A stretch of DNA of 64,000 nucleotides from Muraenolepis orangiensis (GCA_027704905.1 CM051005.1:8412806-8476805), one strand, 5' to 3'; counted from the first letter of the stretch, positions 1 to 14,292 are shown. The notes: generated by a model not told the origin, from the sequence alone. Translations and numbers: made by a program.

Positions 1-2078
1 TCCGGCAGACGGTGTTCACGCACAGGCTGTTGATACACTGCTCATTTGGTACACGTCCAACTTTAGACATATGCTGTTGTCTCCTGTTCTCGAGGTAATT
101 TCTGTTTGTGTAAATCTCTCGGCTCCTCTGTGCGGCTGCTCTACCTTCTGATGTGCTGGGTTAGGTCCCCTCCTCAATCACCCGACTCACTCCTGCCCCT
201 GGTTCCTCTAACAGGATTTCACTCAAACTCTATTTCCCCTTGTCCCCCGCATCCCTATGCCTCTCAGCCAACACCCAACCTCATTTACCAGAACAATTCC
301 CTCACTTGTCTTGGAAGCACAGCCATTGTGAGAAAAGCCAAATGCTTGTCTTCAAATATAAAATGTGAGGGCACATTTTTTGACATATGAGATAATGGTT
401 TTGTGTGCAGTCCTATTCATTTTCATAATTGTCTTCTGAAAATAAAAGACCTGCATGCGCTAATGAGCACATTGAATTTATAATTACGTTTAATTATGCT
501 CCTACCCATATTGTAAGTTTCTTCTTCTGCGCTACTACAAGTATGTTTTGGCAGAGATAGTGTTCAACACTATCTCTGCCAAAACATACGAGCGACTCCA
601 ACCAGCGGGTGAGGGCACAGCAGGCCCACAGCAGGCCCCGTGGCCCCGCAATGTACAAAATCCTCTCTTCCAGTCACCCAAGTTCACACCCTGCCAGGAG
701 CCTCTTAGCGCACAGCCACCTGGCTTCCTGGTACACCATCCCAGTTATCGCTCTGAAGAATGTTCCTTTTTTTATACTTGCGATAATGAACTACTACAAA
801 ATCAGACCTTGGCAAAGACCCTGGAAATAACTAATTTAACCTGGAATGAAAACCTGGTGTGACTGAAGAATTATGACTAGAACCTCTCTCTCGGGTTTTT
901 TTTTTGGTCTCAAAAGAAAGAACACATGGGAGATTGTTGTGCAAGGGAAATAATCAATGTGGACTCTACTGTGTTTAGAGTGAATACAGCTAGAACAAAG
1001 CACAAATGGAAGGTTTCCTTTCCGTCTGAAATACATTTCATGGTTTACGTACGGATTGGTCACTCCGATTGGAGTACGGATGGTCGTGAGGAGTGGAATA
1101 GTCGTTGGTGCATCTGATTACCTGGGTAATCTGTACCTGGGGGAAGAACTGACGCCAAGTGAAGTAGAGCGGTTTTAGTACATGAAGGTTTAGGCAGAGT
1201 TTCCAAATAAATATGATAAATTCCGATAAAACGTGATGAGACCCAAACCGGTGGATATCTCGAGAACCCATTGTTCGTGTTTTACATTTGACCCCTTTAT
1301 CGAAAGGTCACGGCGAAAACTATTGAATGACATGCCAACCCATCCCAATTGCACCATACGGCCACCAGAGGGCAATAAAGACACTGTGAAGACTGATTGA
1401 AGTCAATTGACCCTACTAAGTGTTGCCAACTTGGCGACTTTCTCGCTTGATTTAGCATCTTTTCAGACCCGCTTAGCGATCAGGGAAATGTTGAGAAATA
1501 TATTCAAATATATGCATATTGTAATTAATTCCCCATGCATGATGCTCAGAGTAATGGCCGTCCACGGCTGCTCACAGCCCAGGGGTCTTGGTCCCTCTCC
1601 TCTTTGGCCATGCCGGGGCAGCCAGCACCTGTGGCTCTGAAAAGAGGTAGAAAGTGCAGTAGTTGGAAGTGTAGTGTGCTCTTAATAGCATAAGCGACTC
1701 TATGAAACAAACGCAGTATAGAATAATATTTTCTCTGATATGTAAAGCGTTTTAATGAGCTTATCCAACTCTTTCTCTCCAAATACTCTGCATTAGGGTT
1801 TTCCTATAGCTTGTAAATAGGTAAATGTGTCTGTTTGATCGTACATATTACATTAATAGGTATTATACATTAAATATTTAAATAGTTTGATCATCTCCCT
1901 CCCTTTGTTGAGTTTAGGATTATGTGGCTCAATGTGTATTGATCTACCTTTTCATGACATAGCTTAAGGTGATCCCTCCCTCGACACTTGACACAACCCT
2001 TAAGCTTTGAGCAAATGAATGTGCCATGATGTCATCAATTTGAAAACCTGCTCCTTCGTTGGAAAATAGTTTGCAACA
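1..2078. other. No gene supported; mostly unique DNA
   Basis: Short open frames only, none with a recognisable domain. A near-loopless hairpin lies at 541-589. Remaining sequence is AT-rich and shows no clear repeat family. Confidence 0.5.
541..589. repeat. Perfect palindrome, 24-bp arms, 1-nt loop
   Basis: The arm GTATGTTTTGGCAGAGATAG at 541 continues to 564. It is followed by a single C and then its exact reverse complement to 589. Confidence 0.9.
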
Positions 2079-2274
2079 CTAATGTCCAGGGTCGGCTGGT
2101 ATCAATGGGCTAGCAGGGCTAAGCCCTCCCTATCTTTTTACAATATAGATGAGAAATTATTGTTTAAAAAAAACTTAGAACAGATTGTTTTCAATTTTGC
2201 AGCAACAGCACAAATAGTCACAAGAAAAACACTGAATATATCTAAATGGGCTTATTTTTTACAGCCCAAACACA

Positions 2275-2630
2275 GCAGCTTCAGCTTCCAATCATCTTCG
2301 TGTTAAGTGATTGACAGGTGTCATTACACGCCCCCTTGATTTGCTGACCGTTAGGGTTAACTTCATTCAGCCCAGGCCTCTGACTTTTGACCAATGACAA
2401 CGCAGCAGACGTACGGTGCGTAAAGTGATATGAGAAGTTAGCGATGGCGGCAGCAGCCTCAGCGTCCTATCATCTTTGTGTTAAGTGATTGACAGGTGTC
2501 ATTACACGCCCCCTTGATTTTCTGACTGTTGGGGCTCATTTCATTCAGCCCAGGCCTCTGACTTTTGACCAATGACAACGCAGCAGACGTGCAGTGATAT
2601 GAGAAGTTAGCGATGGCGGCAGCGGGCGAT
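2275..2630 (+). repeat. Tandem duplication, period about 178 bp
   Basis: Two copies, joined near 2452, share GTTAAGTGATTGACAGGTGT, ACGCCCCCTTGAT, CAGGCCTCTGACTTTTGACC and GAAGTTAGCGATGGCGGCAG. Each ends at the ATGGCGGCAGC just before the transposase relic, so the duplicated unit looks like the element's 5' leader or promoter. Confidence 0.88.
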
Positions 2631-3180
2631 AGCATGACCATGAACGAGGTGGATTATTTAATAAAACATCAATTTTCAAAGTGAAGAGATTGGGGACACA
2701 TCGTCCAAACGATGTTCAAATAACGCAGAAGGACAGACGACAGAATCGTACATTTTGTGTTACGTGGTTTGAAAGAAAGGACTGGCTCGTGTAACGGCAA
2801 GTGTAGCTAAGAATTCACTTTTCTGTTTCCCGTGCTTGCTTTTTGGAGGAGACACGGCTTGGACCCAACAAGGAATAGTGGATTTGAAACATTTATCCGA
2901 CAAAATCAAAAAACATGAGTGCAGCTGAAGTCATATTGGAAATAGCATAAAGCTATCAATGTTGGGTACAGTTAAGGGCCAAGCATCTCTATGCAGAGAC
3001 ACAACCAACTGGTAAAGAAAAACAGACATCACCGCGGTCTGTTTCTGGACCTCGTTGACCAGTTCTATTAGAGCCAGGTAGCTGATCACCTGTCAAACAC
3101 ACAAGTACACATCTAAGACCAGCCAAAACGAGTTGCCGTATCTATTGGCCGTCGTTACAATTGGAACATGTTTTGTAGTG
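2613..3180 (+). pseudogene. hAT transposase N-terminal relic (TTF-type zinc finger)
   Basis: Reading the + strand with frame changes gives MNEVDYLIKHQFS, then CVTWFERKDWL, then SLFCFPCLLFGGDTAWTQQG and DLKHLSDKIKKHE. This order (leader, WL, FCFPCLLF, LxxKIKxHE) is that of the TTF zinc finger at the start of hAT/ZMYM-like transposases. A TGA after FSK, a frameshift and later stops break it. The catalytic and dimerisation parts are missing or unrecognisable. Confidence 0.8.
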
Positions 3181-3708
3181 CATAGCTGGAATGGATTCAA
3201 GTTCTGTGGGTGGACCCTTTCCTGACATTATAGGCTGATAGAGCATTTTAGCCATCATGTAGCCTATCATTCTTGTATATTTATTTTTTTGTTAAAAAAG
3301 GCATGGGCTGATGTGTAAAAAAAATTGCGAAATCGTTTTGGTGTGAGAGAGAGAGAGAGAGGGGGGAGAGTTTGGTTTCAGGCCATTCTTGAGGGTTCTT
3401 CTATATAATGTGGTTGTAGAGCACATGCTACATTGCTGTAACTTCAAATACTGTTAGAGTGCAGTGTCCTGTCTCAGCCTCCAGGGGAGAATGATTATAA
3501 AAGAATGATTTATAAGCTGAGCTAAGACCTTTGTTTCTGTTTGCCACTCCTTTATCATCACCAAACTGAGTATGAACTTCACATTTATGTATATGACAAC
3601 ACATTCAGATGTGATACGGCTGTTGCTACAGCGTAAACTATTGATGGTAGGCCTATAATTAGTTAGCCCCCCCCCCCAATATCACCACCAGCCGTCACTG
3701 CTCATGTC

Positions 3709-4554
3709 CCTGTTTTCAGTGAGACCCTCTCTGAACTCACCATACATATGGTGTGTATGTAAACACCTTTCATGACAATATTAAAGATAAGACGTACTTT
3801 GTGGCTGTAACAAGAAAAAGTATTTTTGGACACGGAGTGATCCGTCAGTCTGTTGGTTTGAGTGGAGACTGGGCTTTCATGTTGGTGTAGATAACATGAC
3901 GTGGTGAACAGCGCTATTGCTGTGCACACGTGTTCACACTTATTATACTTAAATAACTTGTTGTTATATGCTTATTCTTTTGTTTGGGGTTGATACTTCA
4001 AAATTGTGTTTATATTACAGAATACATTGGGAATTATCTTGGCTAAGGTGCCATGTGTTATGTCCGTCCACATTGGGTAGGGTTGATGAAAGGAAGGTGT
4101 AGATGTCCTGTGGATGTATGTAGAATGCGAGAGGAGCAGTGCAGCAAAGGGCCAGCCGTTTAGTTATTCTGCAAGTGTTCAGGCTGACCTTTTGAAATTA
4201 CATTTCCCTAAGAGCAGTGGGCCAGTGACCAAATGCAAGCCCTCCGCCTTGTAGATGTGACTCTGACATTCAGAATCCTTACGTGTATTACATTGATTTG
4301 GCAAACGGGCGCCACACATGCCCACAGCTGCCCTCCTGCTCGACGTTTTACAGTCTTTCCGATTGGTGAATACAAATGACTCTGTGTGTGTGGCATTTAA
4401 ACTCCCTTAACGCTTGCCTAAATCACACAGTGTGTCCCGTAGCAGGTTGGTTGCCTTTCTTCAAAGGGTGTCAGAGGTGTGTGTTGTTTTTAGTGCCATT
4501 TGACTTCTGATGTCTTCAGTGGTGAGACCCGCATATTGCATTACATTACATTAC
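3709..4554. other. No gene supported
   Basis: Unique-looking DNA with no convincing frame, ending in a short (ATTAC)n at about 4540-4558 beside a LINE tail. Confidence 0.5.
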
Positions 4555-4765
4555 ATTAAGCACATTGAAATGCTTCACCATTCCCTCCCGCAGTATGAAG
4601 CTCCAAAACAATACCATACAAGTAATATATACAATAAAAATGAACAAAAAAAGAACAACAAAGTGACTTATAGATGACATGTACATGTGTTGAATTGTGC
4701 AAAAACATTTCAAAGCATTTGAAGTGGCAGTAGTGCAGCAGCATCATGACTACAGTACAGCAGTG
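4555..4765 (-). mobile_element. LINE family A 3' UTR fragment
   Basis: Matches the minus-strand tail at 29322-29541 along its length: TTCCCTCCCGCAGTATGAA, AAAGTGACTTATAGATGA, GTGTTGAATTGTGCA and GCAGCAGCATCATGA. No reverse transcriptase remains. Confidence 0.75.
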
Positions 4766-5204
4766 GTGAAGCGTCAGGGCCTTCAAGGTATTCAGAGAAG
4801 ACCCTGGAACTCTCAGATGAAACCAAAGAATCGAATTAATTGTATTAATAAAATGTAATACAATTTAATAACATTTAATAAAATTTAAATAAAATGAATA
4901 AATGAGAATCGTATCTGTGTTATAATACAGTGTTACGTTGATTTGTTTGTCTTTCTCGGTCCATGCACGACGCATTTGAGTGGTTTTGTGTTGGAAAAAC
5001 AATGCAACCAATCAGATATTTTTCTGGGTTGCTGGGAAGAATATCCAACGTAAATCAACCAAAGTATTCCCGCTGACATTGGCCCTTAGACGGAATGATA
5101 GCGTACGTTTGGATTGACAATTTGATCAACCAATCATATCGTGATTTGTAGCCAATGGGCGTATTCTTTCAGATTTCCCCGGCAGCTCAATATGGAGCTA
5201 GAGG
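4766..5204. other. AT-rich spacer, no gene
   Basis: Includes an A/T-rich run near 4830-4900 made of repeated AATTTAATAA-like words. Nothing else supported. Confidence 0.5.
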
Positions 5205-5279
5205 GTGCAAGGTGGTGGCTGGCGCGAGAGTGGATCTAGCGTAGTGTTACGTTTTCTACGTTGTTTTTTTTACGCCAAA

Positions 5280-5627
5280 ATGGCAACAGGTGAAGATGAT
5301 GTCGTGGCGGAATTATTGTGTGAACCATTTTCAAGACGACCATTTAATGTTAAAATGGACATTATTAAAAGAGGCCGTCCAACACCTGACAATCTGGAGC
5401 TGACTCAAGTAGTCAAAGCAGGTTATGTTCGCCATTTTCAGTGTAGCAACTGGGAAAGATACCCGTGGCTAACGGGCTCTACTAGCCACAAGAGGCTCTA
5501 CTGATGGGAGTGTTGCTATTTGGGACCGACAAGAGAGCAGGGAATTGGAACTTATTTTGGATCTGAAAAGCGATCATCTTTATGACCTGATGGTGGTCGA
5601 ACCATTCATCCAGAAGGACAGGAGAAT
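5280..5627 (+). pseudogene. hAT transposase N-terminal relic (second family)
   Basis: ATG at 5280 opens MATGEDDVVAELLCEPFS, then IIKRGRPTPDNLELTQ, then YVRHFQCSNWERYPWLTGS and KRLY. This is the layout of the start of TTF-finger hAT transposases: GRPTP, RHF..xxY..xWLTG, LYCWxC. The next codon is TGA where Cys is expected, followed by WECCYLGP and IGTYFGSEKRSSL, then TGA. Frame is otherwise open over about 110 codons, so the break looks fairly recent. No terminal repeats were found around it. A host gene exon derived from such a transposase is a less likely alternative. Confidence 0.6.
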
Positions 5628-5830
5628 GGATTTGGTCTTTAAGTGAACATCATTGGTGAGTGAGACTCATTTGTCTTTGCTGGTTTTGTCTCTGTGTTGC
5701 GTCTCGTTGAGCTGGTTGGTGCATTTTGTTTCCACACACTTGTTGACTGATTAGTTAATGGCTGTCTTGGGTTTGTTAAGCATTGTTGTGCATTTTAATT
5801 GAGAGTTTTGACTTGATCTTTCTTTGCATC

Positions 5831-6051
5831 GCTTAACGTGAAAAGACTTAACGTAACTAAGAGTTACAAAACCACGATCAATAATCACCTAATTTGCATA
5901 TGTTTTGTCATTAGCACTTTCACCTTTTCACTTTCATTTTGACAGGTGAAAGTGCTAATGACAAGACATATGCCAGAGACATTTGGTGATTATTGATCGC
6001 TATTTTGGAACTTAAAGTTCCAAAGTTACGTTAAGCCTTTTCACGTGAAGC
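5831..6051. repeat. Fold-back element, arms about 95-105 bp, imperfect
   Basis: GCTTAACGTGAAAAG at 5831 pairs with CTTTTCACGTGAAGC ending at 6051. GATCAATAATCACC pairs with GGTGATTATTGATC, and TGTCATTAGCACTTTCACC with GGTGAAAGTGCTAATGACA. The central spacer is about 20 nt. Likely a non-autonomous fold-back or MITE. Confidence 0.85.
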
Positions 6052-6278
6052 GTGTTAGACTGTCCCTTTAACCGATAGCCTGTGTGGTGGTCTGTGGTGG
6101 TCTGTTACTTCACTACATGGACTCTGCTTTACAACTATGGTACACTTGGAAATTGGCTGCGACAATCTGATCTGCCTAAATGAGATAAGGCATAAAGTGA
6201 CTCCTCCGTGACGTCCGTCTGACTAGAACAACTGAATTTTCGAATGGTGGTGGTGATGGTGTGGGTGGTGGTCTACAG

Positions 6279-6655
6279 CAGGGGTTCCCAAAGTGGGGGT
6301 CGCGGGACCCCGAGGGGGGGGGGGTCGCGAGATGATTTCAGAATCCTCTTGATGTGACCATGAGGTTTTTATTGTTAATAATAACGTGTGCATAGATATT
6401 TTTATATATGTACGGGTGACGAAAAATGAATTTTGATTCCGACAGATTCACGACAGTATCATTTGGAGCTGAAAAAAAAGCCACACACAATTTTCAATAT
6501 CACGATTCCCCCCCCCCCCCTTGGACTTCACGATGTTCTCGATGGTGAAGCTCTGCGCACACGTTGTTTTTAATGTTCCAGTCCCTCCGGTGATAGTGGG
6601 GGGGGGGGGGTCTGTTATGTTGGGGGTCGCGGGCTGAAAAGTTGTGGAACCCCTG
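6279..6655. mobile_element. hAT MITE, 377 bp, exact 8-bp duplication
   Basis: Ends CAGGGGTTCCCAAAG and GTTGTGGAACCCCTG are terminal inverted repeats of the hAT (Charlie-like) pattern. It is flanked by GTCTACAG at 6271-6278 and 6656-6663. It contains two poly-G/C runs and no transposase. Confidence 0.92.
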
Positions 6656-6689
6656 GTCTACAGAAGGTCCAGTTGTGATAGACACGCTT

Positions 6690-7165
6690 CGCCACTGCAG
6701 TACAGTAACTATGATGAGTCCAGAAAGTCCAGCAAAGTATTATAATGTCATGTAAATGACAATGTTATGATAGTGGCAGCACTCCTAGCAGTTCAGTAGG
6801 TCACTGCCTGTGGATAAAAACTATCCTTAAACCTGGTAGTCCTTGTTGTACGGATGCTGCGCAACTGGCAACCAGACGGTAGGGGTGAGAAGAGATGGTG
6901 GCCAGGGTGGTTGCGGTCCTTTATGATGGACATGGCCTTCTTCCGACATCTGGTCCTAAAGATGCATGGAAGTGCACACCCATTGTTCTTCTCTGCCGTC
7001 CTCACGACCCTCTGGATGGCTTTCTAGTCCCGTGCAGTGGTGTTGCCGTACCACACAGTGACGCCACCCGTCAGGACGCTCTCTAGTTCACGAGCCACCT
7101 CTGGCCTATACCGCTTTTTCTGAGGCACCGCAGAGCATAGAGGCGCTGGTGTGCCTAAACATAGG
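6690..7165 (-). pseudogene. LINE family A reverse transcriptase C-terminus and 3' UTR, decayed
   Basis: The minus strand reads ESVLTGGVTVWYGNTTARD, a stop, KAIQRVVRTAEKNNG, then NHPGHHLFSPLPSG and FKDSFYPQAV. That is the post-catalytic tail seen in CR1/L2-group elements (compare 20500-20820). The part left of about 6830 is 3' UTR shared with 9832-10195 and 30237-30375. Non-functional. Confidence 0.8.
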
Positions 7166-8880
7166 TAGGTAAGAGAACTACTCATCCCCAGAAGTCAAAA
7201 ATGCATTTTATTCCTAACAAGTCTACAAGAACTGAACCAGTGCTCATCAGGTAAAAGTACAATAAGTTGGCAAACAATAGAACATTATCTAACAAGCAAA
7301 CAATCTACTTAGTGAGAAGCTAGTACGCTGTAAAAGCCACTTTGGGGCCAGGACAGAGAAGAGCCATGACCGCTAGATCGACCACAAGGGCCCCTAAGAG
7401 ACAGGACATGCAGACGCCCCTGAAGTAGCAGAGCAAAGTGGACTTGGCAGGGATGTAGAGCTTGACCATTGCCTGTGATAAGGACCTGTTCCTTAGCTGT
7501 ATGCTGTATACATGCATACATACACACATACATACATACATCATTAGCTGTATGCTCTGAGGTACGGATGTCAGTTGTCCCAGGCTGAACTTATGTGAGC
7601 TGAATTTGTGTTGAGCTGAATTGATATCCAGTAACTATCTCATTACTGACCCTAGCAGCGGAACCCATCCAAAGCACTTTTGAGTGGTAAATTGCAGAGG
7701 TCCAAAAAGCATAGTCACCATGTGTGGGTGGGATTTAAATCATTCTAAAATGACTGTTGTCTCACATTGAGTGGACTTAGTTGTGACGGATCCTACTCTT
7801 TTTCTCTACTTTTACAAAACAATTAGGAGACTAGTAAATGCGTCATCCCCCTAATTAACCATGCATGGAGGGGAAGGGAGGGCAAGGGAGTCAAAGCCAC
7901 GCCTTAAGCCCCGTTATCCCTGTCCCCTTCCCTCCTGAGAGAAGGAAACAAACACAGTGCATTGGTTTGTCATCTGATCAATCTTCCTTAGACCACAAAC
8001 CTTGCTCGTAATATATTTTCATCGCCGACATAGGTTTACGAGTGAAGACAATCTTTAGGGCTATGTAAAGAGGAGACCAGTGCCCATCGATTATTCATTT
8101 GAATGGATACAGAGCCACATCATCTGGTCTGAAGACCAGAAGATGTGTTTACCTATCTCCTGCAGGCCCAGGTGCTGCATTCTGCGTAGGGTCGCCTCAT
8201 CTATAGATTTGTGTCACCCAGTGGTAGGGCTGAACAACATCAAAATATTATCAAAATATGGCAATATGGCCAAATGCAATATCCAAACTGCAAGTGCTGG
8301 AGTTTTTGGATAAGGGAAAAATGTGAAAATGTAAATTCATAACACCTTTATAAAGTGAGTCCTGTACTGTTGCAGAGATGCCTGGGCCAACACATTTTGG
8401 TACAGAGCCCCAAAAAAGTCACATCCTGATTTGAAATATGTTTTTTTTCAGTCAAAACGAAAAAAAGACGCCAAAAAAAAAAGTATCATTCCCACTCATC
8501 GTGAATCATATCGCAAACTGTCATCTGTCAAACGTCTGTCCAAATATTTTTGTTGTAAATGCATTCATTTGACCATGTCATTCAGCCCGTCCCCCGTGGG
8601 GAGATGTGGGACAGACTGTACTAATGCTTCATGGCCCCGTGCCTGTGGGCCTGCGGGCCCCGCTGGCTCAGCCTGTGGAGCAACCAACTCTTGGCTCCCA
8701 AAGACCGGTGTAAACACACAATCCATCATAGACCCATCGCTATGAGGTATCAGCCAGCTACAGCTGGAACTTAAACACCAAACAGGACCGGAGCTGATTA
8801 ACGATGCAGTGGTGCACACGACACAAAGGCCTGAGAGAACTCCAAGTCCCTCAGTATTTAGGCTATACGACTCGTATTTG
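7166..8880. other. No gene supported
   Basis: Holds a short (ACAT)n near 7510-7540 and otherwise unique DNA. Open frames near 7309-7544 and 8431-8819 show no domain. Confidence 0.5.
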
Positions 8881-9040
8881 CAGCTGTATTAACGGTGTCT
8901 AGTCATATATATATATATATATCTTTACACACAATGTATATCTTGTGTGCTCAAGATTTGTTTTAGTAGTTCTACTGCCATGATAAAAGCGTTACTTTAT
9001 ATATATATACAGTATATACAGTATGCATACAGCATGTATA

Positions 9041-9199
9041 TATAGCTAGTTAGCCAATTTAAATCAAATTTAAGTCAAATTCAAGTTTGAATATAATAAA
9101 GAAATTTTCAGTATTCAACTTGAATACTGAAAATGAATATTATTAGTCTATTATAATATTGATATTGTCGAGTTTGTGTTCCCTTAATGTCTTTGAACA

Positions 9200-9259
<60 letters not shown>

Positions 9260-9298
9260 ACTTGTATTTGATTTACATTGGCTGGCTTACTAGCTCAC
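9041..9298. repeat. AT-rich inverted repeat around (TA)n, with internal hairpin
   Basis: CTAGTTAGCCAATTTAAATC at 9047 reappears inverted near 9255-9298 as TTGATTTACATTGGCTGGC. The interior has a 31-nt hairpin (15-bp arms, 1-nt loop, 9104-9134) and (TA)n at 9202-9254. MITE-like; superfamily not assigned. Confidence 0.65.
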
Positions 9299-9831
9299 AT
9301 CAAACAACATTGTGAAATGCTTAGTCAGAAGATAAGAGGTCATGGGGACCAGCAGATTCTCCTCTGAGTCAACAGTCGGTGACGCATACGCTGGAATACT
9401 TTCTGCTCACACACTGAGCCTTGAACATTGTCAGGGAAACAACACAGAAAGTGAGTTAGTAATTATAATATGGCTGCAGGATAGCGGTCGTCTTTTTCTG
9501 ACCCCAAAACAAACAACAACCCACCACCGTGGTGCCAAACTCACGTCCCACTCTATTTGTTTAGTGTTTTTCCCCCCCCGCCCCTGATATTGCAGTGCGG
9601 ACGGCCTCTGGAACATCAGTTATTATCGGGTCGTCTGTATACTGTAGATTAATATTATGACGCAGGTAAAAATAGCCTGGATGGCCAAATGGAATAGACG
9701 AGTACAGAGACTCTCAGACAAACACAAAGCGTCAGCGATGACACTGAGAGCTATGCCGATCGCCCGCACAGCGATGTGTGTCCATGGGCGCCTCTCCGCG
9801 TTTATGTTGGTGCAGGTGGGAGGATGGTTTT
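9299..9831. other. No gene supported
   Basis: Overlapping open frames on both strands at 9623-9866 show no domain and run into the LINE tail. Confidence 0.45.
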
Positions 9832-10197
9832 CATCCACAGGCAGTGCACCCATACTGAACGGCTAGGAGTGCTGCCACTATCATAACATTGTCATCCATA
9901 TTACATTACACTATCATACTTTGCTGGATTTCTGCTGGACTCATTACAGTTACTGCACTGTACTGTACTGTATTCATGATGCTGCTGCACTACTGCCACT
10001 AGAAATGCTTTTAAATATTATGTAAATATCTTCCGTCACTATATTGTTCTTTTTATGTTCATTTTTATTGTATATAGTGTTTCTTAAAATGTTATAGTAT
10101 TGTTTTAAAAATTCATATTGCGGGAGAGATTTGGGGGGAGTAAGCGTTCCATTGTACTCGTTGCAAATGGCCAATAAAACATCTTGTATCTTGAGGA
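9832..10197 (+). mobile_element. LINE family A 3' UTR, plus strand, with terminus
   Basis: Runs from ATCCACAGGCAGTGCACCC to the end CCAATAAAACATCTTGTATC. It is the reverse complement, section by section, of 29322-29541 plus 30237-30360, and therefore shows that site without the hAT insertion. Confidence 0.82.
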
Positions 10198-11268
<1,071 letters not shown>

Positions 11269-11829
11269 AGCTGTTGTTTCTTGACACATTGGCCCATGTG
11301 TAATCCTTTGGGAAGATGAAACGTTGGACCTATGGAACAGGGGGGGACAAATATTCATTCACAAAACGCATCACGGAGACAGCTGAGGTCATCACCGGGC
11401 GGTATGGACGATGACAGTTCTTGAGTTGTTTTGGGCTGCTGCTGACTGCTGTATTATATTCTAATGGGTATACAGCCCAGATATATCTAGTTTGTAGTTA
11501 GTTTGAGTATTACTCTAACACACCACCATGAATGTACGATCTTTGAGGATGTGCTGTCATATATATCCATATGTTCATTCTTTCTACACATTGGGTACAT
11601 TTTTTTTTTGTAGTTATAGATTTCTTCACTTAATTATACATTTAGATGTTTTTATGATAATTCGATTTATGAAAATCATTATTTATGATTATATATTTAA
11701 TACTTATTTTAACAATGGGCAGCTAAATAAAAAAGCAGAGATGGGACAGCAGGGGCATGGCAGCAGGGGGGGGGGCAGCAAGGGTTGGGCAGCAGGCGGG
11801 GGGGTGGGGGGGGTGGTGGGGCTGTCTTC

Positions 11830-12180
11830 GTGGTGCAGAGTTCAGGGCGATGACAGCTGAGGGGAAGAAGCTGTTCCTAAGCCTGCTTGACTTTGAACAG
11901 AGGTTTCTAAAGCGCCTCCCGGAGGGGAGGAGGGCAAACAGTCCATGGTTTGGGTGAGAGGGGTCATCCACTATTTTATGTGCCTTCCTCAGACACCGTT
12001 TGTGGTGGGTATTGTTTATTGCGGGGAGGGGTAGTCCAACGATGCGTTGGGTCGTTGGTTTTCACCACCCTCTGCAGCGCTTTCCGGTCGGAAACCGTGC
12101 AGTTGCCGTACCACACTGTGATGCAGTTGGTGAGGATGCTTTCAATAGCACACCGGTAGAAGTTTACCAGAATCTGAGGT
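11830..12180 (-). pseudogene. LINE reverse transcriptase C-terminal fragment
   Basis: The minus strand reads FYRCAIESILTNCITVWYGN, then RKALQRVVKT, and after a frame change DPSHPNHGLFALLPSGRRF and LRNSFFPSAVIALN. It is the same C-terminal block as the intact copy at 20500-20820 but from a divergent lineage. Bounded by (TA)n at 12180. Confidence 0.8.
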
Positions 12181-12229
12181 ATATATATATATATATATAT
12201 ATGTATATGTATATGTATATAAAGCTCAA

Positions 12230-12715
12230 GGTTCACTCCTGTGCCATTACATTGTTTTTGTTCTTCTTTCCCGAATGACATTTTTCACTCATGTTTCTGT
12301 TACTTTATTCTGTGATAGCGCTTGAAAAGACACCGGGGGAAATCGAACTCCCCAGTGGCAGCCAATTCAGTTAGAGCTTGTGTTCCATCACGCGTCTAAC
12401 CTTTAGACGAGGCTCGCTCTGACTCTCAGACACCGCCGCTGCTGCCGCCGCCGCCACCGCTGAGAAGTCAGATTTACCGTGGCTTTTAGTTGTCCTCGGA
12501 AAAAAATAGATTACCGCATTACTGTCGCGTAGAGGGACTGTTATTCCGTCTCAGGGCTCCCCTGTCCTTTATGAAGGAAGGGACCAAGGACATATACATT
12601 TTCTCGGCGACCGCCATAACTGTAGAGTGGGGTTTTCTTTTTATACGTTTCTTAAATTGAAAGGGAGGAGATGACAAAGACCCAACCCTTGATGGTGTGA
12701 GCGATTTGTGAGAGA
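12230..12715. other. No gene supported
   Basis: Contains a (CCG)-rich patch near 12430-12460 and a weak tRNA-like stretch that I did not accept. Confidence 0.45.

Positions 12716-14292
<1,577 letters not shown>

Larger units (their letters stand above)
2087..3700 (+). mobile_element. Decayed hAT transposon with 8-bp target duplication
   Basis: The left end CAGGGTCGGCTGG and the right end CCAGCCGTCACTG are inverted-repeat partners with a few mismatches. Flanks are CTAATGTC (2079-2086) and CTCATGTC (3701-3708), an 8-bp duplication with one change, as expected for hAT. The right end matches the end of the hAT at 29542-30236 (CAGTGnCGGCTGGTG), so both belong to one family. Inside is a broken transposase with a TTF-type zinc finger and a tandem duplication near 2275-2630. 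Inactive by decay. Confidence 0.85.

Noticed and set aside
548..862. 104-aa open frame beginning in the palindrome
   Set aside because: No domain; its start lies in the inverted arm and an overlapping frame is equally open.
12325..12420. tRNA-like stretch on the minus strand with a GGGGAGTTCGATTTCCCC stem
   Set aside because: The T-arm-like hairpin is convincing but no matching acceptor stem, D-arm or A box could be found; at best a tRNA pseudogene.
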